This document shows positions 36,618-44,573 of a stretch of DNA of 64,000 bases, one piece after another. The DNA comes from Rikenellaceae bacterium. Its GTDB lineage: Bacteria; Bacteroidota; Bacteroidia; Bacteroidales; UBA932. The stretch spans positions 20,963 to 84,962 of the forward strand of contig CAAGNP010000028.1 of the NCBI GenBank assembly GCA_900771335.1, given 5' to 3'. Each line of letters opens with the position of its first letter. Position 1 is the first letter of the stretch. Made by a program: the position numbers and the translations under genes. A model generated the notes under the pieces. It searched no databases. It was not told the DNA's origin and saw only the letters and a list, made by a program, of their open reading frames with translations.

Positions 36618-37838
36618 TTACAGCTTGATTACGATCTTCTTCTTATATAGGAACAACGCCATCGCGGTAAATACAGCCACATATACAAGTGCATAGATAA
36701 GGGATGAGAGCTCATTGCTTTCTCCCACTATTGCGACACATACGTTGTTATAGAACCACGACAGTACACTCCAGCTCTTCTCCTTCACCGAACCGTCTGC
36801 CAATGTGACCATAGAGGTCCATTTGATCATTCTGCCAAGAATCTTGGCAAAAAGGCCCGCCATCACAAAAGCAAAAAGTGGGTTCATGCCCAAAGCTTTG
36901 AATGGGGTAAAGATCTTCTCCTTCCCTTTAACATCGATGAGATAGATAAAGAAGGCGAGCATAAGTATACTCCAGCCACCTGCATAAAGTACATATGAAC
37001 CGGTCCAGAGGGCTTTAATGATAGGATAGCAAAGGCTCCATACAAGACCTCCTGCCAGGCACAACATTCCGATGGTATAAAGCTGGGCCACCACATCTAT
37101 CTTGCTCTCTGTCTTTCTGATCTTATTGCCGATCAGATAGCCCAGCAGTACAGTACAAGCCCCTGACAGTGCACCCAGCAGACCCTCAGGATCAAATGGG
37201 ATACCGAATCCCTTGTATATGTGGTTTTTGCCAAAAATGGCAAGATCAATCACATCAGCATTCTGCCCTGCAAGGGAGAAAGAACCGGCTGCACCATTTA
37301 CAAGTGGAGATGAGTGGTCTCCGATAAGGAACAATATCAGCCAATGGAGACCCATCAGCACACCCATGGATATGACAATTTTCTTGGTGGATTTGAGCCA
37401 TAGAGCAACAAGACCTCCAAGGATGTAACACATGGCAATTCTCTGAAGGACACCCACAATCCTCACATGCTGCCAATGGTAGACAAAGTTCTCCCAGAAA
37501 GACAAATCGGGATTAGGGCTGGTAGGATAAAAAGGAAATGCATTCAGACCAAGACCCACAAGAAATATAAGGATACCTCTTTTGATAAGTTTCTTTACAC
37601 TTGCCCCGTTGAGACCTTCATTGTATTTTGCAAAAGAGAAAGCCATCGCTGCCCCTACTACGAATAGGAAGAATGGGAATACCAGGTCTGTAGGTGTACA
37701 TCCGGCCCACGCTGCATGCCTTAGAGGTGGATAGATGCTTCCCCATGTTCCCGGGTTATTTACTAAAATCATACCTGCTACTGTCATCCCTCTAAGGACA
37801 TCCAGAGCTACATACCTGTTAGTTTTGATAGAACTCAT
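36618..37838 (-). CDS. DUF5009/heparan-alpha-glucosaminide acetyltransferase-like membrane protein
   Basis: A 406-residue inner-membrane protein with about ten helices. The N-terminal signature YVALDVLRGMTVAGMILVNN followed by HAAWAGCTPTDLVFPFFLF is typical of the family that includes lysosomal heparan-alpha-glucosaminide N-acetyltransferase. Members are thought to pass an acyl group across the membrane to a sugar; here the acceptor is unknown, perhaps a cell-wall or surface glycan. A promoter element (TAAATTTG, minus strand) lies 15 bases upstream and overlaps the rsmE stop codon. Confidence 0.82.
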   Translation of the reverse strand: MSSIKTNRYVALDVLRGMTVAGMILVNNPGTWGSIYPPLRHAAWAGCTPTDLVFPFFLFVVGAAMAFSFAKYNEGLNGASVKKLIKRGILIFLVGLGLNAFPFYPTSPNPDLSFWENFVYHWQHVRIVGVLQRIAMCYILGGLVALWLKSTKKIVISMGVLMGLHWLILFLIGDHSSPLVNGAAGSFSLAGQNADVIDLAIFGKNHIYKGFGIPFDPEGLLGALSGACTVLLGYLIGNKIRKTESKIDVVAQLYTIGMLCLAGGLVWSLCYPIIKALWTGSYVLYAGGWSILMLAFFIYLIDVKGKEKIFTPFKALGMNPLFAFVMAGLFAKILGRMIKWTSMVTLADGSVKEKSWSVLSWFYNNVCVAIVGESNELSSLIYALVYVAVFTAMALFLYKKKIVIKL

Positions 37839-37853
37839 AGTTTATATTTTTTA

Positions 37854-37861
37854 CAAATTTA
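37854..37861 (-). promoter_or_regulatory. Promoter -7 element for the DUF5009 gene
   Basis: Reads TAAATTTG on the minus strand, overlapping the TAA stop of rsmE, 15 bases before the DUF5009 ATG. It could start an internal transcript within the long minus-strand cluster. Confidence 0.45.
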
Positions 37862-38611
37862 CACTTTATGAAGATAGTGCGCAAGTGTGGCGGTGAGGGC
37901 GGCGGTTTCGGTCCTGAGACGGGATTCGCCGAGGCTAACCGGGACAAATCCTGCTGCTGCCGCGTATCGTATCTCTTCCATGGAGAAATCCCCTTCGGGA
38001 CCAATCAGTACTATCGAGCGGAGCTCTGCTCCACCGGCTGTCTGTCTCTTGATCCCCTCTGTGATGGGGATGCGCGGTATGGCAATGCCCTCTGCATTGA
38101 TCAGCTCACTGTCGCAATAGCAAATGTATTTCCCCCCGTCAAAACCTGCAATGGAATCAATGAACTCTTTTACAGGAGTCAGAGGTTGTACTGCAGGAAT
38201 CTCCCCTTTGAGCGATTGTTTGGCAGCAGCTATAACTACCCTCTCCTGTCGCTCCTCTTTTACCACTTTCCTCTCGGAGTGTGCGCATAGGATAGGGGTG
38301 ATGGCATCGATTCCCACTTCGGTGGCCTTTTCGAGGAACCATTCGTAGCGGTCAATATTTTTGGTAGGTGCTACCGCAATATGGAGGTAGTAAGGGTGTT
38401 TGCCGAACCCCCCTTCGATAGCCAGAATCGAGAGCATGGCGCTTTTGGGGTTTGCCTCCTCAAGGATGCAGCGGTAGAGGTTGCCGTCGCCCCCACTCAC
38501 CTTGATCTCGTCACCCACTTTGTGCCTGAGCACTTTTATGCAGTGGGTAGACTCTTCGGGCGATAGATAGATTTTGCCGTCGGCAATATGGTTTGAGTAG
38601 AATACTTCCAT
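37859..38611 (-). CDS. rsmE: 16S rRNA (uracil(1498)-N(3))-methyltransferase
   Basis: SPOUT-class methyltransferase that modifies U1498 in the ribosomal decoding region. The 250-residue protein has the N-terminal PUA-like domain (ending about residue 70) and the trefoil-knotted SAM-binding domain with PTKNIDRYEWFLEKATEVG, VLIGPEGDFS and SLGESRLRTETA, all characteristic of RsmE. Its start overlaps the tsaC stop by 1 base, so translation is coupled within the cluster. Confidence 0.95.
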   Translation of the reverse strand: MEVFYSNHIADGKIYLSPEESTHCIKVLRHKVGDEIKVSGGDGNLYRCILEEANPKSAMLSILAIEGGFGKHPYYLHIAVAPTKNIDRYEWFLEKATEVGIDAITPILCAHSERKVVKEERQERVVIAAAKQSLKGEIPAVQPLTPVKEFIDSIAGFDGGKYICYCDSELINAEGIAIPRIPITEGIKRQTAGGAELRSIVLIGPEGDFSMEEIRYAAAAGFVPVSLGESRLRTETAALTATLAHYLHKV

Positions 38612-39177
38612 TATTCTCTGATGATTTTTACCTCTGAGTTAAGACCGAGCTGGATGATGGATGAGGCTTTCCCTGTTGCCCCTGCATCCCAAGATGCCTC
38701 TGCGCTCCAATCGGCTGCTGACGCAATGGCTTCTGTCACATCCTTCAAACGGACCGGTGCCTTCTCTCCGGAGATGTTGGCAGAGGTAGAGACAATCGGT
38801 TTGCGGAACGCTCTTAGGAGTTGGGTGCAGAATTCATTGCCCGAAGGGACTCTGATGGCGATAGTGCCATCTTCCGCTACCACATTGGCTGCAAGCCCTA
38901 CCGCCTCAGGGTATATGATGGTAAGGGGTTTGTCGGTAATCTCCACGAGTGTTATCGCCATCTCGGGGATCTCCTTCACATAGCGTGCGATCATATCGAG
39001 GTCTGCAGCCAGAACCACCAGACTCTTAGAGTCGGCCCTCTGCTTGATTTTATATATTTTTTCTACAGCCTCAGAGTTTGTGGCATCGCAACCCAAGCCC
39101 CAAATAGTGTCTGTGGGATAGAGGATTATTCCCCCCTGGTTGAGTACTTCTACAGCTTTTTTAATTGCCTCTTTCAT
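38611..39177 (-). CDS. tsaC: L-threonylcarbamoyladenylate synthase
   Basis: Makes threonylcarbamoyl-AMP from threonine, bicarbonate and ATP for the t6A37 tRNA modification. The 188-residue single-domain form (TsaC/YrdC rather than the longer Sua5) shows GGIILYPTDTIWGLGCDA, the KxR element KIKQRADSKSL and the late STSANISG. TsaE, a component of the later transfer step, is encoded 7 kb away. The gene starts 1 base before the EEP-family gene stop and ends overlapping rsmE. Confidence 0.94.
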   Translation of the reverse strand: MKEAIKKAVEVLNQGGIILYPTDTIWGLGCDATNSEAVEKIYKIKQRADSKSLVVLAADLDMIARYVKEIPEMAITLVEITDKPLTIIYPEAVGLAANVVAEDGTIAIRVPSGNEFCTQLLRAFRKPIVSTSANISGEKAPVRLKDVTEAIASAADWSAEASWDAGATGKASSIIQLGLNSEVKIIRE

Positions 39178-39178
39178 A

Positions 39179-40258
39179 TTATTTGTATATTTCTGTGATT
39201 ACTGGATAATGGTCTGAATATCTGCTTCGTGGAGTCTCGTGCCTCTCAACCTTGTAACTCTCGGGGACCAGGATGTAGTCTATCCTGAGGAGCGGCCAGA
39301 GGAATGAGTATGTGGAACTGAATCCTGTGCCGGCCTCCAGGAATGTATCCTTGCTCACCTTGCGGAGCTGCTGGTAGGTGTACGACATAGGTGTGTCATT
39401 GAAATCTCCGCAGATGATGGCCGGGTGCCGGCTCACCTTTATGTGTCGGAGAACTTTATCTACCTGGTCAGCACGTTTGATGTTGGATACCTTCATCTTG
39501 GCGTGTATGTCTTTCAACTCATCGGACAGGGTATGTGTCCCGTTGCGGAGCCTTTTGATAAGGGCAGATGGTGAGAGACTGTATGACTCCAGGTGATTGT
39601 TGTAGATACGGATGGTGTCACCATCGTATTTGATGTCTGCGTATATAGAGAGATTGGTGCTTCTTGGGAATGTGATCTCACCCTTGGATATGATACCCCT
39701 TTTGCTCGCAATCATATTTCCAAAATAGTAGTTCTCCCTCACTTTTATGAGGTGAAAGTGTTTGTGTGGATAGTTTGGTAAGATATCCTTGACTTTGCTG
39801 GGCTTAGTGGTGGAGAACTCCTGCAGGCATACTATGTCAGGATCTTCACTCTGGATGTACGAAGAGATTTGTCTTGCACACACCTCTTTGGATATATCCA
39901 TGTTGCTTGAAGAGAATTGCCCCACATTGTAGGTCATAATCTTGTATGTGTCGGTCTCTGCGGGCTGGTTCTTGCTGTCAAATGAGATGAAGTGTTTCAG
40001 GAAAAAGAGAGATGGGAGGAGTACTACAAATGGGAGCCATGCCGAAGCGGACCATCTTACCACTGCCATCGACAGAAGCACTACATTGAGTATTACTATA
40101 GGTATGTAATAGAGTCCGAACAGACTTATTACCCATAGTTTGGCGGGATTGAAGAAGATGGAGATGTAGGAGATGAAAAGGGCTATTGCTGCAAAAGCTA
40201 CAGCAATTCTGAATAGAATGCCCATGAGGCTTACCCGTTTCTTCCCTTTTTTTGCCAT
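39179..40258 (-). CDS. Membrane-anchored endonuclease/exonuclease/phosphatase-family protein
   Basis: A 359-residue protein with three hydrophobic helices in residues about 10-85 and a C-terminal EEP domain. The catalytic landmarks are MTYNVGQF (Asn), CLQEF (metal-binding Glu), NNHLES, CGDFNDTP (Asp/Asn pair) and the final SDHYPV. This places the catalytic domain on one face of the membrane, as in many Bacteroidota proteins. Substrate may be nucleic acid, a phosphoinositide-like lipid or a phosphate ester; sequence alone does not decide. It lies 9 bases downstream of the rhomboid gene. Confidence 0.85.
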   Translation of the reverse strand: MAKKGKKRVSLMGILFRIAVAFAAIALFISYISIFFNPAKLWVISLFGLYYIPIVILNVVLLSMAVVRWSASAWLPFVVLLPSLFFLKHFISFDSKNQPAETDTYKIMTYNVGQFSSSNMDISKEVCARQISSYIQSEDPDIVCLQEFSTTKPSKVKDILPNYPHKHFHLIKVRENYYFGNMIASKRGIISKGEITFPRSTNLSIYADIKYDGDTIRIYNNHLESYSLSPSALIKRLRNGTHTLSDELKDIHAKMKVSNIKRADQVDKVLRHIKVSRHPAIICGDFNDTPMSYTYQQLRKVSKDTFLEAGTGFSSTYSFLWPLLRIDYILVPESYKVERHETPRSRYSDHYPVITEIYK

Positions 40259-40267
40259 CTGCCCGCT

Positions 40268-40954
40268 TTAATTGTACAATCTGTTATTCTTCTTCCAGAA
40301 CAGGATAATAATGAGACCGAAGAGCATGCCGCCCAAGTGGGCAAAGTGTGCCACATTGTCCCCGCTGTTTCCCATAGTGCCTGAGAGACCCGAAGTGAAC
40401 TCGATAAGTCCGAATATCAGAACGAACCATTTCGCTTTAAGTGCAATAGGGGGGAAAATGAGTCTCATTATGTTGTTCGGGAACATCATGCCGTATGCAA
40501 GGAGAAGTCCATAGATGGCTCCTGAGGCACCTACGGTAGGGGTCATCATGAGGATTTTGAGTCTCATGCTGGCGTACATGTCGCCTGCGGCAATGGCAGA
40601 GTTGTAGCCTCCAGCCTGGATGAACATCACAAGCTCGTGAAGGAATGCAGCTCCTATACCTGTGATCATATAGTAGAGGAAGAATTTCTTGCTGCCCCAG
40701 ATGTTCTCCAGCATGCTGCCGAAGATGTACAGGGTGTACATGTTGAAAAACAGGTGCCAGAAACCTCCGTGCATAAATATATGGGTGATAATCTGATATG
40801 GGCTGAACCACTCGGACTCCACATAGTACAATGCAAAGTATTTGTACATGAAATCCCCTGTAAACATAGTGAACAGGAGCATGATTACATTTATTATTAT
40901 GATGTTCTTGACTACCGGAGGGGTATTAGAACCATATGATGTGCCAAATCCCAT
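40268..40954 (-). CDS. Rhomboid-family intramembrane serine protease
   Basis: A 228-residue six-helix protease that cuts transmembrane segments. The catalytic serine is in GASGAIYG (about residue 142) and the catalytic histidine in FAHLGGML near residue 205; the L1-loop HGGFWHLFFNMYTLYIFG with its WHLFFN motif is also present. Length is that of the minimal six-helix bacterial form. It starts 1 base after mutL and lies in the long minus-strand cluster. Substrates are unknown. Confidence 0.93.
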   Translation of the reverse strand: MGFGTSYGSNTPPVVKNIIIINVIMLLFTMFTGDFMYKYFALYYVESEWFSPYQIITHIFMHGGFWHLFFNMYTLYIFGSMLENIWGSKKFFLYYMITGIGAAFLHELVMFIQAGGYNSAIAAGDMYASMRLKILMMTPTVGASGAIYGLLLAYGMMFPNNIMRLIFPPIALKAKWFVLIFGLIEFTSGLSGTMGNSGDNVAHFAHLGGMLFGLIIILFWKKNNRLYN

Positions 40955-40955
40955 G

Positions 40956-42764
40956 TTATAATTTTTTGTCTAAATCTTCTGTTGTAATAATGGACATGCA
41001 CACTCTCCCTTCTGGTGTTCTGTCGGGTTCAGTGCATGCAAATAGTGAATCAATCAATAACTGTGCCTCCAGATGGCTTAGCCCTACTGTTGCCCATTTT
41101 GACCCTGATTTGGCCAATGACAAGGCCACTTCATGTCTCCCGTCTGCTCTGGAAAGGGCGTCCGCCCCATGCTCCGAGAGGAGGACCACAAGTTCATCAA
41201 TCCCCCTTTTGATGGAGGGGATATCGGTAGAGTAGCCTCCCGGCAATCCGTTTACCGAGATGGTCGACGGCGGCAGGAAGCTTATGTCAAATCCTATTTT
41301 ATGGAAAAGAGCTTGTGCTTCATCCAGAAGAGAGTATGATATTGCATCCATCTCGAGGGTGGTGGGGAACAGGTTCTCCTGCGGAAGTGGGGTGCAATCG
41401 TCCAGAGAGCGGAGATATTTCTCGTATAGAATCCTCTCTTTTGCCCTCTCAATATGAATGAGGAGCAATCCCGATTTGACAGTGGTCAAAAGATATTTCC
41501 CCTGAATCTGTAAAATGTTGCGGTGCTCCGCTATTCTCTCCTCGAAGATCTCACCATAGCCCTCTACTGCGTTGTCGGGCTCTTTGAACGGAACGGTTGA
41601 CGGAACTCTGACAGAGGTCTGCGGCTCTTTATGTGGTGCCGTGTGGCTGATGGGTATGGAATCAAACGGATTGAACAGGGGATCAAAATCGATTTTTGGC
41701 GGAGGGGTGTAGATGCCGTGTTTCTGGGGGATAGGTATCTCTGGTGCGCCGGCCATGTCGAAATCGATACTTGGTCCGAGGGAGTTCATCCCCAGGGATT
41801 CTCTTACAGCTGCATTCAAAATCTGGAATACTGCAGACTCGTCTTCAAACTTCACCTCAGTCTTGGCCGGGTGGATGTTTATATCTATGTTGGCCGGATC
41901 GGTCTCGAAAAAGATGAAATATGATGGGCTGTTTCCCTCAGGGACCAGCTTTTCATACCCTTTCTGGATAGCTTTGTGAAGGTATGGAGATCTGAAGAAT
42001 CTCCCATTTACGAAGAAGTACTGGTGGGCAGCATTCTTGCGGGCATCTTCGGGCTTACCTATAAATCCCGATATGGATACGATGGAGGTGTCGGTCTTGA
42101 TGTCAACAAGTTCTTTGATGAGCTCTTTGCCCGAAATCTCCAGAATTCTCTGCTTTACATTTTTGGCCCCTTTCAGATTGTAGAAATCTTTTTTGTTGTG
42201 GACCAGCTTCATCGAAACTTCATAGTGTGAGAGGGCTACGCGGCAGAACTCTGCCACGATCTGCCTGAACTCAGATGCGTCTGATTTGAGGAATTTCCTC
42301 CTCGCGGGGACATTGTAGAAAATGTTCCTTACAGATATATTGGTCCCCTCTGGACATGATACTGCCTCCTGGGATACAAATCCTGATTCGGCAAAAATCA
42401 CCTCTGTACCTGTCTCTTCGCCCCTCTTGCGGGTTTTGAGGGAGACTTCTGATACAGAAGCAATCGAAGGGAGAGCTTCTCCTCTGAAGCCGTATGTGAG
42501 TATGGAGTGGAGGTCTTCCGCTTTGGCGATTTTGGATGTGGCGTGTCTGGAGAAACAGAGTCTGGCCTCCTCATCGGACATACCGCAACCGTCATCAATA
42601 ACCTGTATGAGAGTACGGCCCGAGTCGCTGATAACCACTGTGATGTTTTCAGCTCCGGCGTCAATACTGTTTTCCATCAGCTCCTTGACCACAGATGAGG
42701 GTCTCTGGACCACCTCGCCTGCAGCGATCAGGTTTGAAATATGGGAAGGGAGGATTTTTAACAT
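40956..42764 (-). CDS. mutL: DNA mismatch repair protein MutL
   Basis: Mismatch-repair matchmaker coupling MutS to strand removal. The GHKL ATPase core is intact (LIAAGEVVQRPSSVVKEL, IDDGCGM, TYGFRGEAL). I start at the ATG at 42764 (MLKILPSHI), 1 base after the upstream stop, rather than 42779, which overlaps that gene. The C-terminal endonuclease motif DQHA(x)2E(x)4E is degraded: the segment reads IHIERAKERILYE at about residue 435, keeping the second Glu but not the leading Asp-Gln. The C-terminal zinc-site motifs are also poor (CTEPDRTPEGR). Nicking activity is therefore doubtful. Confidence 0.93.
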   Translation of the reverse strand: MLKILPSHISNLIAAGEVVQRPSSVVKELMENSIDAGAENITVVISDSGRTLIQVIDDGCGMSDEEARLCFSRHATSKIAKAEDLHSILTYGFRGEALPSIASVSEVSLKTRKRGEETGTEVIFAESGFVSQEAVSCPEGTNISVRNIFYNVPARRKFLKSDASEFRQIVAEFCRVALSHYEVSMKLVHNKKDFYNLKGAKNVKQRILEISGKELIKELVDIKTDTSIVSISGFIGKPEDARKNAAHQYFFVNGRFFRSPYLHKAIQKGYEKLVPEGNSPSYFIFFETDPANIDINIHPAKTEVKFEDESAVFQILNAAVRESLGMNSLGPSIDFDMAGAPEIPIPQKHGIYTPPPKIDFDPLFNPFDSIPISHTAPHKEPQTSVRVPSTVPFKEPDNAVEGYGEIFEERIAEHRNILQIQGKYLLTTVKSGLLLIHIERAKERILYEKYLRSLDDCTPLPQENLFPTTLEMDAISYSLLDEAQALFHKIGFDISFLPPSTISVNGLPGGYSTDIPSIKRGIDELVVLLSEHGADALSRADGRHEVALSLAKSGSKWATVGLSHLEAQLLIDSLFACTEPDRTPEGRVCMSIITTEDLDKKL

Positions 42765-42765
42765 T

Positions 42766-43101
42766 CTACTGGAGTACATTCATGAACCAACCGAAGTAGT
42801 TGGCAAAATAGTAAATAAGGACAAACAGAATGGCAAGAGATACCAGACCCACGATTTTGCTTATGCTTGGAGACATGGAGTGGCGTTTGTTCTTCTCCAT
42901 ATTCTCACGCATTTTTCCTCTGATATTTCTACCTGGGATGTATCTTTCATTCTTCCACTCTATCCCCTCTTTCTCTGCCTTCTCTCTGGCGATGGCATCC
43001 AGTCTCTCCTGCATACGCTCCTTTCTTTCATCATAGTAGATAGGTGTGTAGTTGAAAACTCTGTGTTTTGGTGTTTTGAAAAAACTGAGTCTGATTCCCA
43101 T
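42766..43101 (-). CDS. Small C-terminally anchored membrane protein upstream of mutL
   Basis: A 111-residue protein I cannot assign a function. I start at the ATG at 43101 because a promoter element lies upstream of it at 43132-43139. Residues 1-75 are basic and charged (many Arg, Lys, Glu), and residues about 82-104 form one hydrophobic helix close to the C-terminus, so it is probably a tail-anchored protein with its body in the cytoplasm. It is the first gene of the long mutL-to-pnuC cluster. Small proteins of this shape are a conserved, uncharacterised feature of Bacteroidales. Confidence 0.65.
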   Translation of the reverse strand: MGIRLSFFKTPKHRVFNYTPIYYDERKERMQERLDAIAREKAEKEGIEWKNERYIPGRNIRGKMRENMEKNKRHSMSPSISKIVGLVSLAILFVLIYYFANYFGWFMNVLQ

Positions 43102-43131
43102 AATCTTAATTCTTAGTAAGTGTTTAACACA

Positions 43132-43139
43132 CAAAGATA
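43132..43139 (-). promoter_or_regulatory. Promoter -7 element for the mutL-to-pnuC cluster
   Basis: Reads TATCTTTG on the minus strand, 30 bases before the small membrane-protein ATG. It lies 11 bases from the divergent ispF element. Confidence 0.5.
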
Positions 43140-43150
43140 GCAAAATTTAC

Positions 43151-43158
43151 TATTTTTG
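43151..43158 (+). promoter_or_regulatory. Promoter -7 element for ispF
   Basis: TATTTTTG matches TAnnTTTG and lies 22 bases before the ispF ATG at 43181. It supports that start over the upstream in-frame ATG at 43052. Confidence 0.5.
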
Positions 43159-43180
43159 CTCTATAATAGAGAGAGCAGTT

Positions 43181-43660
43181 ATGGATATAAGAGTAGGCAA
43201 CGGATATGATGTACACCAATTGGCTGATGGCCTGAGACTGGTGATAGGGGGTGTGGAAATAGAGCACTCCAAAGGGTGTGTAGCCCATTCCGATGGGGAT
43301 GTGGCCATTCATGCCTTGTGTGATGCGATATTGGGAGCTTTCGCTTTGGGAGATATCGGAAAGCATTTTCCCGACACATCTTCAGAATTCAAGGGGATTG
43401 ACAGCAAGATTCTCCTTAAGAGGGTTATGGAGCTGATATGGGAGAGAGGTTACACCCTTGGGAATGCAGATATCACTATAGCGGCCCAGAAACCTAAGAT
43501 GGCACCCCATATCCCCAAAATGAGACAGGTGCTGTCAGATATAATGAATGTAGATCAGGACAGGGTCTCAGTCAAGGCTACAACCACAGAAAAACTGGGT
43601 TTTGTAGGTCGTGAAGAGGGAATTGAGGTGTGGGCAAGTGTAATAATGTTAAAAAAATAG
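43181..43660 (+). CDS. ispF: 2-C-methyl-D-erythritol 2,4-cyclodiphosphate synthase
   Basis: MEP-pathway enzyme that cyclises CDP-methylerythritol phosphate to MEcPP with loss of CMP. The 159-residue protein starts MDIRVGNGYDVHQL, with the metal-binding DVH motif, then HSDGDVAIHALCDAILGA and KHFPDT. The C-terminal KATTTEKLGFVGREEGIEV is the family signature. An upstream ATG at 43052 would add 43 residues without family similarity and overlap the divergent gene, so I reject it. Dxr of the same pathway is encoded at 59426-60583. Confidence 0.95.
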   Translation: MDIRVGNGYDVHQLADGLRLVIGGVEIEHSKGCVAHSDGDVAIHALCDAILGAFALGDIGKHFPDTSSEFKGIDSKILLKRVMELIWERGYTLGNADITIAAQKPKMAPHIPKMRQVLSDIMNVDQDRVSVKATTTEKLGFVGREEGIEVWASVIMLKK

Positions 43661-43668
43661 AGAAACTT

Positions 43669-43698
43669 TTTGTTTTTTATAAAATATTCCTACCTTTG
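43669..43698 (+). promoter_or_regulatory. Promoter for tRNA-Gln/tRNA-Met
   Basis: TTTG at 43669-43672 and TACCTTTG at 43691-43698 are spaced by 18 bases, a good Bacteroidota promoter. The tRNA-Gln begins 28 bases downstream; both tRNAs are likely on one transcript. Confidence 0.65.
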
Positions 43699-43726
43699 CA
43701 GTCCCTTAAATGTAAGGGGGATTTAT

Positions 43727-43797
43727 TGAGATATGGTGTAATGGCAGCACGACAGATTCTGGCTCTGTAAATCTAGGTTCGACTCCTGGTATCTCAA
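43727..43797 (+). tRNA. tRNA-Gln (anticodon CTG)
   Basis: A 71-base cloverleaf. The acceptor TGAGATA pairs with TATCTCA, the anticodon stem ACAGA/TCTGT encloses TTCTGGC (anticodon CTG), and the T arm is CTAGG/CCTGG around TTCGACT. CCA is not encoded. It lies 20 bases upstream of tRNA-Met, behind one promoter. Confidence 0.92.
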
Positions 43798-43817
43798 CGA
43801 GATACTCGAAATATGAT

Positions 43818-43891
43818 GGCGAGGTAGCTCAGTTGGTTAGAGCGCATGATTCATAATCATGAGGTCCCCAGTTCAATCCTGGGCCTCGCTA
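43818..43891 (+). tRNA. tRNA-Met (anticodon CAT)
   Basis: A 74-base cloverleaf. Acceptor GGCGAGG pairs with CCTCGCT (first pair G-U), the anticodon stem CATGA/TCATG encloses TTCATAA (anticodon CAT), and the T arm has CCCAG/CTGGG around TTCAATC. It looks like an elongator methionine tRNA, without the C1-A72 mismatch of initiators. CCA is not encoded. A terminator hairpin begins 11 bases after it. Confidence 0.92.
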
Positions 43892-43901
43892 CTTGAACAG
43901 A

Positions 43902-43933
43902 AGCATCACAAACTTTGTTTGTGGTGCTTTTTT
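43902..43933 (+). terminator. Rho-independent terminator of the tRNA transcript
   Basis: AGCA and CACAAAC (43902-43913) pair with GTTTGTG and TGCT (43917-43928) around a TTT loop with one bulged base, and are followed by six T residues. Confidence 0.85.
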
Positions 43934-43988
43934 GTTTGAAAGAAGTCAAAAGAACTTGTTCTTGAATGACTTCTTTCAAACAAAAAGC
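43926..43988. repeat. Long inverted repeat after the tRNA terminator
   Basis: GTTTGAAAGAAGTCA (43934-43948) pairs perfectly with TGACTTCTTTCAAAC (43967-43981). The match extends outward into the T/A tracts, for about 22 bp with a single bulge, around an 18-base loop. It overlaps the T-tract of the preceding terminator. Confidence 0.8.
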
Positions 43989-43997
43989 TGCAGAGTT

Positions 43998-44205
43998 ATC
44001 TGCATGCTTCTGTTCAAGTAAAGCACCTTCAAAAAAGGAATGGCGGAGCCTCAATCCTGGGTACTCTCTGACCGCAGGGGTTGTCTTCTGGTAAAGCTTC
44101 ATTAAGAAAGGAATGCCGTAGGCCCAATCCTGGGTACCATCTGCATGCTTCTGTTCAAGTAAAGCACCTTCAAGAAAGGAATGCCGTAGGCCCAATCCTG
44201 GGCTA
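43998..44205. repeat. Three 67-base degenerate direct repeats downstream of tRNA-Met
   Basis: Units at 43998-44064, 44071-44137 and 44139-44205 are each 67 bases. The first and third are nearly identical (start ATCTGCATGCTTCTG, end CAATCCTGGG plus 3 bases); the second has a diverged 5' third. Each ends in CAATCCTGGG, which also occurs in the T arm of tRNA-Met. The first and third contain TGCTTCTGTTCAAGTA, the exact reverse complement of the 16 bases at the tRNA-Met 3' end (43890-43905). No credible gene lies in 43892-44202. Confidence 0.8.
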
Positions 44206-44547
44206 TTTGTTAATAAGTGTTGTCTCTCCATCTGTCCGGTATCCGATGTCGTAGCAGCAGGTTATGGCTGTTGGGCCATCTTTGACAGAGGTGAAGTAGT
44301 CAAAGTTGAAGCCTTTATAGTAGAGCTCTTTGGTGGGGCACTGATCTCTCCCCTCAGACAGAATATTGTACAGTATAAGATGATTCTTCTTCAATATCCT
44401 GTTGATGGCAAGCATGCTTTTGTGTGCTTCCCTATACTTCCTGTTTGAGTGTGCTGATCTGCATGTGTCGTTGCAGAATCTTTTGTCAGCCCGCCCAAAT
44501 ATGGTTCTGCCGCACTCCTGACACCGTTTATGGTATGTTTTCTCCAT
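44203..44547 (-). CDS. Small zinc-finger protein of unknown function
   Basis: A 114-residue protein. Residues 9-35 contain a zinc-ribbon-like pattern, CQECGRTIFGRADKRFCND followed by TCRSAHSNRKYRE, i.e. CxxC...CxxxC plus His, resembling DUF2116-type treble-clef zinc ribbons. The rest has no family I recognise; a central NRILKKNHLILYNILSEG looks helical and the C-terminal part is beta-rich with a CC pair. The stop lies at the end of the repeat block, so the last codons come from repeat-adjacent sequence. It is isolated on the minus strand between tRNA repeats and ssb. Confidence 0.65.
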   Translation of the reverse strand: MEKTYHKRCQECGRTIFGRADKRFCNDTCRSAHSNRKYREAHKSMLAINRILKKNHLILYNILSEGRDQCPTKELYYKGFNFDYFTSVKDGPTAITCCYDIGYRTDGETTLINK

Positions 44548-44573
44548 TTTTAACCCTAAATATAACCGTGGAC

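Noticed and set aside
43052..43180. N-terminal extension of IspF from an upstream ATG
   Set aside because: The extra 43 residues have no family similarity, overlap the divergent gene and contain the ispF promoter element.
43998..44205. CRISPR array
   Set aside because: Only three units, 67 bases long, with almost no spacers and no cas genes nearby; the units are adjacent direct repeats, not repeat-spacer alternation.
43857..44231. A 124-residue minus-strand reading frame across the tRNA-Met end and the repeat block, with two near-identical internal segments
   Set aside because: It reads antisense through a tRNA (giving the familiar spurious RPRIELGTS end) and its internal repeats simply mirror the DNA repeats. 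There is no start context or family match.
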